From CAZKWG01 sp964615375 (GTDB lineage: Bacteria > Myxococcota_A > UBA796 > CAZKWG01): a DNA stretch of 64,000 nt. Positions 9,083 to 16,695 of the stretch are shown piece after piece. The DNA lies in NCBI GenBank assembly GCA_964615375.1, contig CAZTOW010000025.1, positions 1 through 64,000 of the forward strand. The letters are read 5' to 3'. The position numbers and the translations under genes are program-made. The notes beneath the pieces were generated by a model. It made no database searches, had not been told where the DNA came from, and saw only the letters and a list, made by a program, of their open reading frames with translations. Position 1 is the first letter of the stretch. The number at the start of each line of letters is the position of its first letter.

Positions 9083-10438
9083 TCAGCGCGCCAGCGAGGC
9101 TCCGGTGACGCCCCGCGCCCGCCGCCAGGCCTGGCGGGCGTGGTAGAGCCCGCTGGCCCCCCGCTGGATGCCCTTGACCACCATCGACAGCGAGCCGGGG
9201 TTCCAGTACTGGCCCTCGATGAGATCGTGATCCCTGGGGATGATCCCCATCTCCCGCGCCTTCTCCGCCAGCTTCGTGTGCGGATAGATGCGGATGGGCT
9301 GCATGAGCAGCAGCGTGAACGGCCGCAGGCGCGGACCCAGCTCCATGCGCGCATGCCCCAGGAAGCTGAAGATCTGCCACAGGCTGCGCAGGTCCTCGCC
9401 CGGAGAATTCAGGAAGAAGCTGTACTCCACGTCCATGCCGTGCTTCTTCGCCACGGCGACCGTGTACAGCAGGTCCTCGCGCCGGAAGTTCTTGCCCAGG
9501 TTCTTGAGCATCTCGTCATCGACGTGATCCGGCGAGAACGAGAGCAGCCCGCAGCCCGCCCGGCGCAGCCAGACCATCAGCTCGTCGGGCAGGGTCTTGC
9601 GGTTCTCGTTGAACCAGGCCGACCAGGCGACCTCCAGCCGACGATCGACGATCTCCTTGCAGATATCGACGGCGTGGTGGACCGGGATGTTGAAGATCTG
9701 GTCGCAGAGGAAGAGCTGCCGGACCCCGTGGTCCACGACCAGCTCCTCCATCTCGTCCACCACCTCGCGCGCCGGCCGCATCCGCACCCGGTTGCCCGCC
9801 AGGTACACGTCCGAGCAGTGGATGCAGGTCAGCGCGCAGCCCCGCTTGGTCTGCACACCCACGCTGACGAAGCTGCTGGCGGCGTAGGGCGCGTGAGGGA
9901 CCAGATCGCGGCGCGGGCGCCGCAGGGCCTGGAAGTCCACGGCCGGGGGCGTGCCGCTGTAGCGGATCTCCCCGCCCACGTCTCGATAGTAGACCCCCGG
10001 CACCCGCCAGGGCTCCTCCAGGCTGCCCAGGAGCTGCGGGAGCCGGTGCTCCGCCTCCCCCCAGACGCCCATGTCGATCGCCGGGACCCGCTTCATCATC
10101 GCCTCGGCGTAGAGGCTGAAGGCCGTGCCGCCCGCGATGACGCGGATCCCGGGGCAGACCTTCTTGATGAAGACGATGGTGTCCTGCTGGGGCTGGAAAT
10201 CGTCCGTGTACAGGTGGGGCATCCCCACCTTCATGTTTCGGAGCGAGATCCCCACGACGTCCGGCCGGAAGGAGCGCAGCCGCTCCTCCAGGGCCGGGTA
10301 GGGCGCGTCCCGGTGGAGGTTGAGGTCGAAGATGGCGACCTCATGCCCGTCCAGGTGCGCGGCCAGGTAAGAGAGGCCGATCGGGTAGACCAGCTCCATG
10401 TCGAGGGCGGTGAACGCCTGCACCAGGAGGACGCGCAT
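9083..10438 (-). CDS. B12-binding domain radical SAM protein
   Basis: A 451-residue protein starting at ATG 10438 (MRVLLVQAF). The N-terminal part (about 1-140) is a cobalamin-binding-like Rossmann domain (YPIGLSYLAAHL, DVVGISLRNM, VIAGGTAFSLYA). A radical SAM domain follows with the cluster motif C-ALT-C-IH-C (CxxxCxxC, near residue 205). The C-terminal part resembles the lipid-tailoring and methylase-like class E radical SAM enzymes. Its substrate cannot be read from context: neighbours are a peptidase and lipoproteins. An upstream in-frame start at 10480 is rejected because the conserved domain begins directly at ATG 10438. Confidence 0.85.
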   Translation of the reverse strand: MRVLLVQAFTALDMELVYPIGLSYLAAHLDGHEVAIFDLNLHRDAPYPALEERLRSFRPDVVGISLRNMKVGMPHLYTDDFQPQQDTIVFIKKVCPGIRVIAGGTAFSLYAEAMMKRVPAIDMGVWGEAEHRLPQLLGSLEEPWRVPGVYYRDVGGEIRYSGTPPAVDFQALRRPRRDLVPHAPYAASSFVSVGVQTKRGCALTCIHCSDVYLAGNRVRMRPAREVVDEMEELVVDHGVRQLFLCDQIFNIPVHHAVDICKEIVDRRLEVAWSAWFNENRKTLPDELMVWLRRAGCGLLSFSPDHVDDEMLKNLGKNFRREDLLYTVAVAKKHGMDVEYSFFLNSPGEDLRSLWQIFSFLGHARMELGPRLRPFTLLLMQPIRIYPHTKLAEKAREMGIIPRDHDLIEGQYWNPGSLSMVVKGIQRGASGLYHARQAWRRARGVTGASLAR

Positions 10439-10483
10439 GGGCACGTCATACCCTCCATTCGGAGGGGTGCCAACGGCCAAGGC

Positions 10484-11689
10484 TCAGCGGTTGTAGTGAT
10501 CGATGGCCTTCGGCTCGCCGCCGGGGAACCGGAGCAGCTCGACGGTCACGAAGAGGCGGGGGGCCCGGTCCAGCACCGGCTCCAGCGCCGCGCCCACGCT
10601 CATGTGCGTGCAGGTCGCGCACAGCACCTGCGCGAGGTGGGCGGGCGAGCCCGCGAGCATGGCCAGGGCGTCCTCGGCGCTGGCCGCGGCGACCACCGCC
10701 TCGTGGTGCTCCGCCCGGGGGTGCGAGATCGCCCGCGCCCGCGCCTCCACCCCCTCGCTGAGCCCGGGGAGGACGTGCCCCAGGCGCCCGACCGAGGCCA
10801 TCAGCGCGGCATGCTCGCGCGCCAGCGGCGTGTACAGCGGGAAGCTGGACGCCGGCCGGAGGCCGTGCTCTACGCGCAGCCGGTTGATGGCCTCGACCAG
10901 CCAGGGCTCGGCGGCGACCGGGTTCGGCGCCTGCGCCGGCGGCAGGGACAGGGGCCGCGGGGCGGGCGGCGGGCTGTCCACGAAGACCGAGAACAGCAGC
11001 GCCACCTGCTGGGCATCCGCGTCGTTGAGCGTGACGGAGAGCCGGTACTCGCCGGGCGCGTGGAAGCGATCCAGCCAGCGGCTCACCCCCGAGCTCAGAT
11101 CCAGCCGCTCCACCGGCCCATCCGGGGGAGCGAGGTAGAGGGCGGGCGTGGCCTGCTCCTCCTTGGGCAGGTCCACACGCAGGGCCAGAGGCGCGTCCAG
11201 GGCCAGGTCCCGCGGGATGGGGTCCATGTCCACGCGGCGCGGGGCCCAGGCCACGATCCACAGCGCCACGCCGTCCCCGTAGCGCCGCACCGCCAGCCCC
11301 AGGTCCACCGCCGACTCCCCCGCGGTGGCGGCCAGGATCTCGGCGATGGTGCGATCCGGCCTCGCCCCGCCCGTCAGCGCCCGGGAGAAGCGCGCCTGCC
11401 CGGGGAAGCCCGCCCGCGCCGCCGCCGCCAGCGTGCTGCCCGGGTCCAGGGCCGCCTTCCGATCGGTCGCCAGGGAGAGCAGCTCGGAAGCCGCGCTGGC
11501 GAGCCCGCGATCCCACTGCCCCCCTGGGATGGAGGTCACCAGCCAGTCGGCGTCCGCGTCCGGCGGGACCCCTGGGCGGTAGCGCACCTCGACGGCGCGC
11601 GCCGGGGCCTCGCTCCCCTCCCTGCGCTCGCGGTGCGCGCATCCCAGGAGCAGGAGCAGGAGGCCAGCCTGAGCGGGCGAGGCCCTCAT
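10484..11689 (-). CDS. Lipoprotein with C-terminal CAP/SCP domain
   Basis: Start ATG 11689 gives a lipoprotein signal (MRASPAQAGLLLLLLGC, Cys17). The central part is unlabelled. The last 130 residues look like a CAP (SCP/PR1) domain: INRLRVEHGLRPAS, PLAREHAALMASVGRLGH, then a SPAHLAQVL segment. Bacterial CAP proteins are extracytoplasmic and poorly defined. Its ATG overlaps the stop of the preceding lipoprotein gene (11686-11689), so the pair is translationally coupled. The two proteins share an N-terminal layout (LASAASELLSLATDRKA here, LSGAAGSLALAADRAPD in the partner) and are probably ancient paralogues. Confidence 0.72.
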   Translation of the reverse strand: MRASPAQAGLLLLLLGCAHRERREGSEAPARAVEVRYRPGVPPDADADWLVTSIPGGQWDRGLASAASELLSLATDRKAALDPGSTLAAAARAGFPGQARFSRALTGGARPDRTIAEILAATAGESAVDLGLAVRRYGDGVALWIVAWAPRRVDMDPIPRDLALDAPLALRVDLPKEEQATPALYLAPPDGPVERLDLSSGVSRWLDRFHAPGEYRLSVTLNDADAQQVALLFSVFVDSPPPAPRPLSLPPAQAPNPVAAEPWLVEAINRLRVEHGLRPASSFPLYTPLAREHAALMASVGRLGHVLPGLSEGVEARARAISHPRAEHHEAVVAAASAEDALAMLAGSPAHLAQVLCATCTHMSVGAALEPVLDRAPRLFVTVELLRFPGGEPKAIDHYNR

Positions 11690-12741
11690 TCCGCGGCCAG
11701 GAAGAGCACGAGCGTCACCGAGCTCGCGCTCACCTGCGCCCCGCCCCCGAGCAGGCTCCACTCCGGCTGGAGCAGCAGCGCGCGCCCCGCCCCCGCCCGC
11801 AGCATCCGGTCCACGCAGAGGGGCACGGTCGCGTCGGTGCAGGTGAAGCCGCCTCCCTCGGGGAAGCCTGCCGCATGCACGCGGTCCCCGTTGACCAGCT
11901 TCTCCCAGCCCGCCCCCATCTCCAGCGGCTCGCGGGCCAGCAGGTCCAGGGTGGGATCCGGCCCCAGGGCGCGGAGCGCGAAGCTCTCGCGGACCTGGGC
12001 GATGGCCTCGCGCGCCTGGCGCATCGCGTCCTCGGGGCCGTTGGCCGGGGCCCCCGGGAGATCGAGCGGCGGCGCGGAGGCGGCGGCCATCCCCACCGTC
12101 ACGGGCACGGCGACGGCGACCCGCCCGTCATCCCCGGTGAGCTCCACCCACCACTCCCCCACCTCCTCCAGCACGGGCGCGGCGGGCAGCTCCCCCTGGC
12201 TGAGCTGGCCGGTGGGGCTGGTGAGGGTGTAGCGCGAGAGGCCGGCGCCCTGAAGCCGCAGGGCCTCCCCCCGCTGGAGCGTGCGCGGGAAGGGCTCCAC
12301 CGGGCGGGAGGCCCGACCGATCAGCGCGACCCAGCGATCCTTCGAGCCGACCCGGGCGCGCGCCAGCCCCACCTGATCCCCCGGGCGCACGCTGGCCAGC
12401 ACGCTCTCCCGCAGGTCGCCCGGGCTCTGGCCCGGCTCCACCTCGGCGAAGGAGAGGCTGCGCAGGGGGTAGGGGTAGCCCGCGCGATAGGCCGCCCAGC
12501 TCGCCTGCCCCAGGTCCGGCGCCCGATCCGCCGCCAGGGCCAGCGATCCCGCCGCCCCGCTCAGCGTCTCGTCCCAGGGCAGCCCCTCGGCCAGCCCGGC
12601 GACCAGCGGATCGCGGGGCGTGCCCAGGTGAACCGCGTAGATCTCCGCCTCGGGGGCGGGGAGGATGGGGGGCTGTTCCGGGTCCACGCGGGGCGCGCCA
12701 CGGTGGGCGCAGGCGAGAAGCAGAAGGCTGAGCAGGGGCAA
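11686..12741 (-). CDS. Lipoprotein paralogue of the CAP-domain protein, CAP motifs largely lost
   Basis: Start TTG 12741 with GGAG eight bases upstream (12750-12753) gives MPLLSLLLLAC, a lipoprotein signal with Cys11. The 351-residue protein aligns by eye with the downstream CAP lipoprotein in its N-terminal and middle segments. The C-terminal region keeps only a vague CAP-like outline (MRQAREAIAQVRESFALRALG, then LLAREPLEMGAGWEKLVNG). It may be a non-catalytic partner. The four-base overlap with the next gene supports a joint role at the cell surface. Confidence 0.65.
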   Translation of the reverse strand: MPLLSLLLLACAHRGAPRVDPEQPPILPAPEAEIYAVHLGTPRDPLVAGLAEGLPWDETLSGAAGSLALAADRAPDLGQASWAAYRAGYPYPLRSLSFAEVEPGQSPGDLRESVLASVRPGDQVGLARARVGSKDRWVALIGRASRPVEPFPRTLQRGEALRLQGAGLSRYTLTSPTGQLSQGELPAAPVLEEVGEWWVELTGDDGRVAVAVPVTVGMAAASAPPLDLPGAPANGPEDAMRQAREAIAQVRESFALRALGPDPTLDLLAREPLEMGAGWEKLVNGDRVHAAGFPEGGGFTCTDATVPLCVDRMLRAGAGRALLLQPEWSLLGGGAQVSASSVTLVLFLAAE

Positions 12742-12856
12742 GCGGCACGCTCCAGCGGGAGGGATAATTCGGGCCCGGCTGGTGGAACAGAACTCCTACG
12801 GTGCGGGTTGGATTCCCCCTGGCGTCGCGCCCCAGACAGGCTATGTAGAGGGCAAG

Positions 12857-13243
12857 ATGAAGGTCCGCGTAAACCCTCTCGTGCTCGCCGCAGCCCTCGG
12901 GCTGCTCGGCCCCGCCGCGCTCGACGAAGAGAGCCCGGGCCCCGTCGGGCTCTGGCGCCGCGACGGGGATGATCGCCCCGCGCCCAGCGGCCTGGGGGAG
13001 CGCATCGAGGTGCTGGCGATCGAGGACCGCTTCTTCATCGACCAGGGGCTCGGCACCGGGCTGGAGGACTCCGGGCGCTGGACCCGGCTGGACGACGGCG
13101 CGCTCATCCAGGAGCTGCAGGTGGACGGCGCGCGCGTGCGCCGCGAGTTCCGCGCCGAGGAAGACAGCCTGTCGGTGCGCACGCAGATTGAGGCGGAGGG
13201 CTCGCGGAGCGAGCGCGAGGATCGCTTCAAGCGGCTGGGGTGA
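12857..13243 (+). CDS. Secreted protein of unknown function
   Basis: A 128-residue protein starting at ATG 12857 (MKVRVNPLVLAAALGLLGP), with a hydrophobic signal peptide and predicted export. The mature part is acidic/basic mixed with beta-strand-like patterns (RIEVLAIEDRFFIDQG, GRWTRLDDGALIQELQVDG), reminiscent of a small lipocalin-like or beta-sandwich fold, but I recognise no family. It stands alone between a divergent lipoprotein pair and a convergent pilin gene. The weak TATGTA at 12842-12847 is too near the start to be a good -10 unless the transcript is almost leaderless. Confidence 0.6.
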   Translation: MKVRVNPLVLAAALGLLGPAALDEESPGPVGLWRRDGDDRPAPSGLGERIEVLAIEDRFFIDQGLGTGLEDSGRWTRLDDGALIQELQVDGARVRREFRAEEDSLSVRTQIEAEGSRSEREDRFKRLG

Positions 13244-13268
13244 GCCTGATGGGCCTCGGCCCTCGCGC

Positions 13269-13457
13269 TCAGCCGCCCATCGCCGATCGCACCGTCTCGG
13301 CCACGTAGGTCCAGACGCCGACGACCTGCCCCGTCATGTAGGTGAGCCCGGCGATGGCGAAGATGGCCGTGAGCGCCGCGATCATGGCGTACTCGGTCGC
13401 CGTGGAGCCATCCTCCTCGTGGAGGAGCCAGGTGAGGCGGTTGAGGACGAGCTCCAT
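13269..13457 (-). CDS. Flp-family type IVb pilin
   Basis: A 62-residue protein. ATG 13457 follows a strong AGGAGG site, which decides against upstream starts. The N-terminal leader (MELVLNRLTWLLHEEDGS) ends in the Flp processing context, followed by TATEYAMIAALTAIFAIAGL, including the Glu/Tyr pair and hydrophobic helix of Flp pilins. It should be cleaved by a TadV-type prepilin peptidase and assembled by a Tad secretion system. No tad machinery lies nearby except the TadG-like gene at 19621. It has its own promoter and upstream palindrome (13475-13525). Confidence 0.85.
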   Translation of the reverse strand: MELVLNRLTWLLHEEDGSTATEYAMIAALTAIFAIAGLTYMTGQVVGVWTYVAETVRSAMGG

Positions 13458-13474
13458 AGGGACCTCCTGCTCTG

Positions 13475-13525
13475 AGCGTATGCCACTGGCGACATCCGTC
13501 AAGTTTTTTTCGGTCCCCGAAAAAA
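13475..13525 (-). promoter_or_regulatory. Promoter of the Flp pilin gene with upstream A/T palindrome
   Basis: On the minus strand TTGACG (13502-13497) and TACGCT (13480-13475) are separated by 16 bases. Directly upstream lies a perfect inverted repeat: arms TTTTTTCGG (13505-13513) and CCGAAAAAA (13517-13525) with a TCC spacer. This could be an UP element or an operator. No U-tract follows the hairpin in either direction, so it is not a normal terminator. Confidence 0.55.
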
Positions 13526-13546
13526 TCCTGACATACATCTATTGAA

Positions 13547-13774
13547 CTAGATCGACTCGTGCGCCTCGTCACACCAGGACCGAAGGCGCGCGCCCGCGCA
13601 ATACCAGCCCTTGCCGGGCTCGCTGACCTCGACGTGAACCGGGGAGATCCCCGCGGCGCGGTGCGCGCCGTCGCAGTAGGGCTGCCGCCGCGAGCGCCCG
13701 CAGGCGCACCACCAACGGCACCCGCGGTCATCCGAAGGCTCGGGCTCGCCCACCTGCTCCAGGATCGGATCCAT
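13547..13774 (-). CDS. CDGSH iron-sulfur domain protein with a second degenerate motif
   Basis: A 75-residue protein. The first motif has the pattern CxCxxSxxxPxCDGxH (from C-A-C-G-R-S to C-D-G-A-H, about residues 23-38), which ligates a 2Fe-2S cluster through three Cys and one His. A second copy near the C-terminus keeps C..., CDExH but lacks one cysteine (WYCAGARLRSWCDEAH). Bacterial dual-CDGSH proteins often bind two clusters; this one probably binds one. It is divergent from the GT-C gene at 13814. Role: electron transfer or redox sensing, partner unknown. Confidence 0.85.
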   Translation of the reverse strand: MDPILEQVGEPEPSDDRGCRWWCACGRSRRQPYCDGAHRAAGISPVHVEVSEPGKGWYCAGARLRSWCDEAHESI

Positions 13775-13813
13775 GAGGCTCCCTGTCGTGGCGGCGCAGA
13801 TTAACCTGTCTCC

Positions 13814-15508
13814 GTGAAGCTACACCCCTCCCTGCGCGCCGCCGCCCCCCTGCTCGCCCTGCTGGCCGTCACGGCGCTCGGCTACGCGGCGCTGTGGCCC
13901 GCGGAATTCTCCTGGGACGACGAAGCCCTGGTGCGCGACAACCAGTGGACCGGGGACCTGGGGAACCTGCCCGAGCTCTTCCGCCGGGACCTGTGGAGCA
14001 CGACCCGCATCAGCACGCTGGAGAGCGGCTACTACCGCCCGCTCTTCCTGGTCACGCTGGCCCTGGACCGGGCGATCTTCGGGCTCTCTCCGCAGGCGGC
14101 CCACGCGGTCTCCCTGGGCTGGCACCTGCTGGCCGTCGCCGCGCTCTACGGGCTGCTGATCCGGCTGGTGCCCGCGGACCGGGCCCTCCTGGGGGCGACG
14201 ATCTTCGCGCTCCACCCGGTGCAGTCCGAGGTGATCGCGCTGGTGGCGGCGCGCAACGACAGCATGGCGGCGGCGATGACCCTGGGCGCGCTGGGGCTGC
14301 TGGCCGATCGCGAGGCCTCTGGCCGCCGGCTGCTGGGCGCGGGGCTGCTGACCATGGGCGCGCTCCTGTCCAAGGAGAGCGCGGCGCTGGCGCCCGGCCT
14401 GCTGCTGGCCCTGGACCTCGCGCGCTGGCGCCGACCCGGCCCGCTCCTGCGCTACGCGCCGCTGATCGTGGCGACGGCGGCCTACCTGGGCGTCCGCGCC
14501 TGGGCGGGGGTGGGGAGCTCGATGGACGCGCTGGGGCACGGGCTCGAGGTCCTGGGCGAGCGCCTGGGCCAGGTCGCCGCGACCTACGCCGGGATGCTCG
14601 TGTGGCCCTGGCCGCTCAGCCCGGCGCGCCACATCCATTACCTGCCACCCCTGAGCGCCTCGCTGCCTGCGCTGGTGGCGCTGCTGGTGCTGATCGGGGC
14701 GGCGCTGCGCTGGGGCGAGCGGCGGGGCCTGATCCTCGCGGGCCTCGGCTGGGCGGCGCTCACCTTCGCGCCCACGCTGGCGGCGACCGTGGACAAGGGG
14801 CTGCTGGGCGAGCGCTACCTCTACCTCCCCGTGGCGGGCCTGGCGCTCGCGGTGGCCGGGGCCCTCCCCCGCGCTCCCCGGCTCTGGGGGGTGGTGCTGG
14901 CGGCGCCCTGCCTGCTCGTGCTCCAGCTCCGGCTCCCGCAGTGGAAGAGCAGCCGCAGCGTGTGGGAGGCCGCGCATTCCGTGGCGCCCACGCCGTTCAC
15001 CATGGCCGGGCTCGGCTGGTACCTCCACCGGGACGGCACGCGCGAGGACAACCCGGACCGGGCCAGGGATCTGGAGGGCTCGCTCCCGCTGCTGGTGGGC
15101 GCGCTGGAGGGGGATCCGCCCTACCGGGACGTCTGCGAGCTGGTCGTGCTGTCCCACCTGGAGGCGAAGCAGGCCGCCGAGGCCGCGCGGGTGGGGCTGT
15201 GGGCCCTGAACCAGCGCGGCTGCCCGACGGGCGGCGAGCTGCCCAACCACACCGCGCTGGCCCTGGCCAGCCTGGGGCGCTGGGACGAGGCCGCCGAGAT
15301 CGCGCGCAAGAAGAGCGGCGGCCCCCAGGGCACCGGGATCGTGGTCATCGCCGCGGCCTGGGCGCGCGCGGGGAAGCTGGAGGCGGTCACGGCCCTGGCC
15401 CCGAGAGTGCCGGGCCCGCCCTCCTTCGAGAGCAGGGTGGCGAAGCTGCTGCGGATGGCGGGCGAGCAGGCGGCGGCCGATCAGGTCGCGGCGCTGGAGA
15501 AGCCGTGA
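13814..15508 (+). CDS. GT-C membrane glycosyltransferase, TMTC/O-mannosyltransferase-like
   Basis: A 564-residue polytopic protein with about ten or more hydrophobic segments up to residue 380. An FSWDDEALVRDN motif in the first periplasmic loop fits the catalytic Asp region of GT-C enzymes, and ALHPVQSEVIALVAARND is the segment shared with TMTC proteins and bacterial relatives. The C-terminal 170 residues are helical and TPR-like (LEAKQAAEAARVGLWALNQRG, then ALASLGRWDEAAEIARKKSGG). Start GTG 13814 precedes a signal-anchor. It probably transfers a sugar from a lipid-linked donor to secreted proteins. Substrate is inference. Confidence 0.75.
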   Translation: MKLHPSLRAAAPLLALLAVTALGYAALWPAEFSWDDEALVRDNQWTGDLGNLPELFRRDLWSTTRISTLESGYYRPLFLVTLALDRAIFGLSPQAAHAVSLGWHLLAVAALYGLLIRLVPADRALLGATIFALHPVQSEVIALVAARNDSMAAAMTLGALGLLADREASGRRLLGAGLLTMGALLSKESAALAPGLLLALDLARWRRPGPLLRYAPLIVATAAYLGVRAWAGVGSSMDALGHGLEVLGERLGQVAATYAGMLVWPWPLSPARHIHYLPPLSASLPALVALLVLIGAALRWGERRGLILAGLGWAALTFAPTLAATVDKGLLGERYLYLPVAGLALAVAGALPRAPRLWGVVLAAPCLLVLQLRLPQWKSSRSVWEAAHSVAPTPFTMAGLGWYLHRDGTREDNPDRARDLEGSLPLLVGALEGDPPYRDVCELVVLSHLEAKQAAEAARVGLWALNQRGCPTGGELPNHTALALASLGRWDEAAEIARKKSGGPQGTGIVVIAAAWARAGKLEAVTALAPRVPGPPSFESRVAKLLRMAGEQAAADQVAALEKP

Positions 15509-15546
15509 CGATCGATCCGATCGGCCCCCTCGCCCGTAGCCTCCGC

Positions 15547-16638
15547 ATGCGCACCCTGCCCGTGCTCCTGCTCCTGGGCTGTCATCGCTCCGTACCAACC
15601 ACCGACGCAGGCACGGACACGGGCAGGGGCGCGCTGCTCCTCCGTGGCGGGATCGCGCTGGGGGTCTCCGACCCGGGCCTGGAGGACGGGCAGAGCGCGG
15701 ACATCCTCATCGTGGACGGGAAGATCGCGGCGCTGGGCCCGTCGGGCACGCTCGCGACCGAGGGCGAGACCGTGGACCTCGGCGGGCGCTGGGTCACGCC
15801 GGCCTTCATCGACAGCCACGTCCACCTGGCCTACCGCCGGGACCTGGAGGGCATGGCCGACGGCGGGGTGGCGGGGGCCGTGGACATGGCTGCGCCCCTC
15901 GAATTCCTGAGCTCGGACACGAGCCCGCTGGTCGTGCGCGCCAGCGGCCCGATGATCACGGCGGTGGGCGGCTACCCGACCCAGGGCTGGGGTGAGAACG
16001 GCTACGGGCTGGAGTGCGCCGACGCCGCGGCCGCCGCCGAGGGCGTGCGCTCGCTGGCGGCGAAGGGGGTCCACTTCATCAAGCTGCCCGTGACCGACGA
16101 GCCGGTGCTGGACGACGAGGCGCTGGCCTCAGCCGCGGAGGCGGCGCACGGGCTGGGGCTGCTGGTGGCCAGCCACGCGCTCAGCGACGAGACCGCGGCG
16201 CGGGCGGCGACGGCCGGGTCGGACGTGCTGGCCCACACGCCCACGGGCCGGCTCAGCGACGAGACGGTGGCGGCCTGGTCGGGGAAGACCGTGGTCAGCA
16301 CGCTGGGCGCCTTCGGGGGCTCCGACACGACCGTGGCGAACCTGGTCGCGCTGCGCGCGGCGGGGGCGAAGGTGCTCTACGGCACCGACTTCGGGAACAC
16401 GCGCACGGCCGGCGTGGACCCGGACGAGATCGCGCTGCTGGTCGAGGCCGGGCTCAGCGGCGCGGAGATCCTGGCCTCGGGGACCTCCGAGCCGGCCAGC
16501 CTCTGGGGCTTCGAGGATCTCGGCGTCCTGCGCGTGGGCGCGCGGGCGAGCCTGCTGGTCCTCTCCTCCGACCCGCGCGAGCAGCCGGGCGCGCTGGCGG
16601 CCCCCGAGGCCGTCTACCTGGACGGCGCGAAGCGCTGA
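15547..16638 (+). CDS. Amidohydrolase-family lipoprotein
   Basis: Start ATG 15547 gives a lipoprotein signal (MRTLPVLLLLGC, Cys12); the frame is open further upstream to GTG 15505, but the lipobox fixes the start. The 363-residue protein shows the amidohydrolase layout: an N-terminal beta-sandwich (ADILIVDGKIAALGP), the metal-binding HxH in FIDSHVHLAYR, and C-terminal LGVLRVGARASLLVLS. A Lys (FIKLPVTDEP) could be the bridging carbamate, with His in VASHAL and Asp in YGTDFGNTR. It likely acts in the periplasm on an unknown cyclic amide or similar substrate. Confidence 0.82.
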   Translation: MRTLPVLLLLGCHRSVPTTDAGTDTGRGALLLRGGIALGVSDPGLEDGQSADILIVDGKIAALGPSGTLATEGETVDLGGRWVTPAFIDSHVHLAYRRDLEGMADGGVAGAVDMAAPLEFLSSDTSPLVVRASGPMITAVGGYPTQGWGENGYGLECADAAAAAEGVRSLAAKGVHFIKLPVTDEPVLDDEALASAAEAAHGLGLLVASHALSDETAARAATAGSDVLAHTPTGRLSDETVAAWSGKTVVSTLGAFGGSDTTVANLVALRAAGAKVLYGTDFGNTRTAGVDPDEIALLVEAGLSGAEILASGTSEPASLWGFEDLGVLRVGARASLLVLSSDPREQPGALAAPEAVYLDGAKR

Positions 16639-16695
16639 GCGGGCGGAGCCGGGAGGAACGAGATAACAGCCTGGGTCACTCTTCCAGAGGTACCC

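Noticed and set aside
10439..10480. N-terminal extension of the radical SAM protein
   Set aside because: The extension has no homologous look, and ATG 10438 begins the conserved Rossmann strand directly.
9140..12232. A very long open frame on the plus strand opposite the radical SAM and lipoprotein genes
   Set aside because: GC-rich DNA leaves long antisense frames open. The translation is Arg/Ala/Gly/His-rich with no domain, while the minus-strand genes here show clear signals and motifs.
13505..13525. Rho-independent terminator at the A/T palindrome
   Set aside because: The stem is not followed by a U-tract in either direction and sits against a promoter; operator or UP element is more likely.
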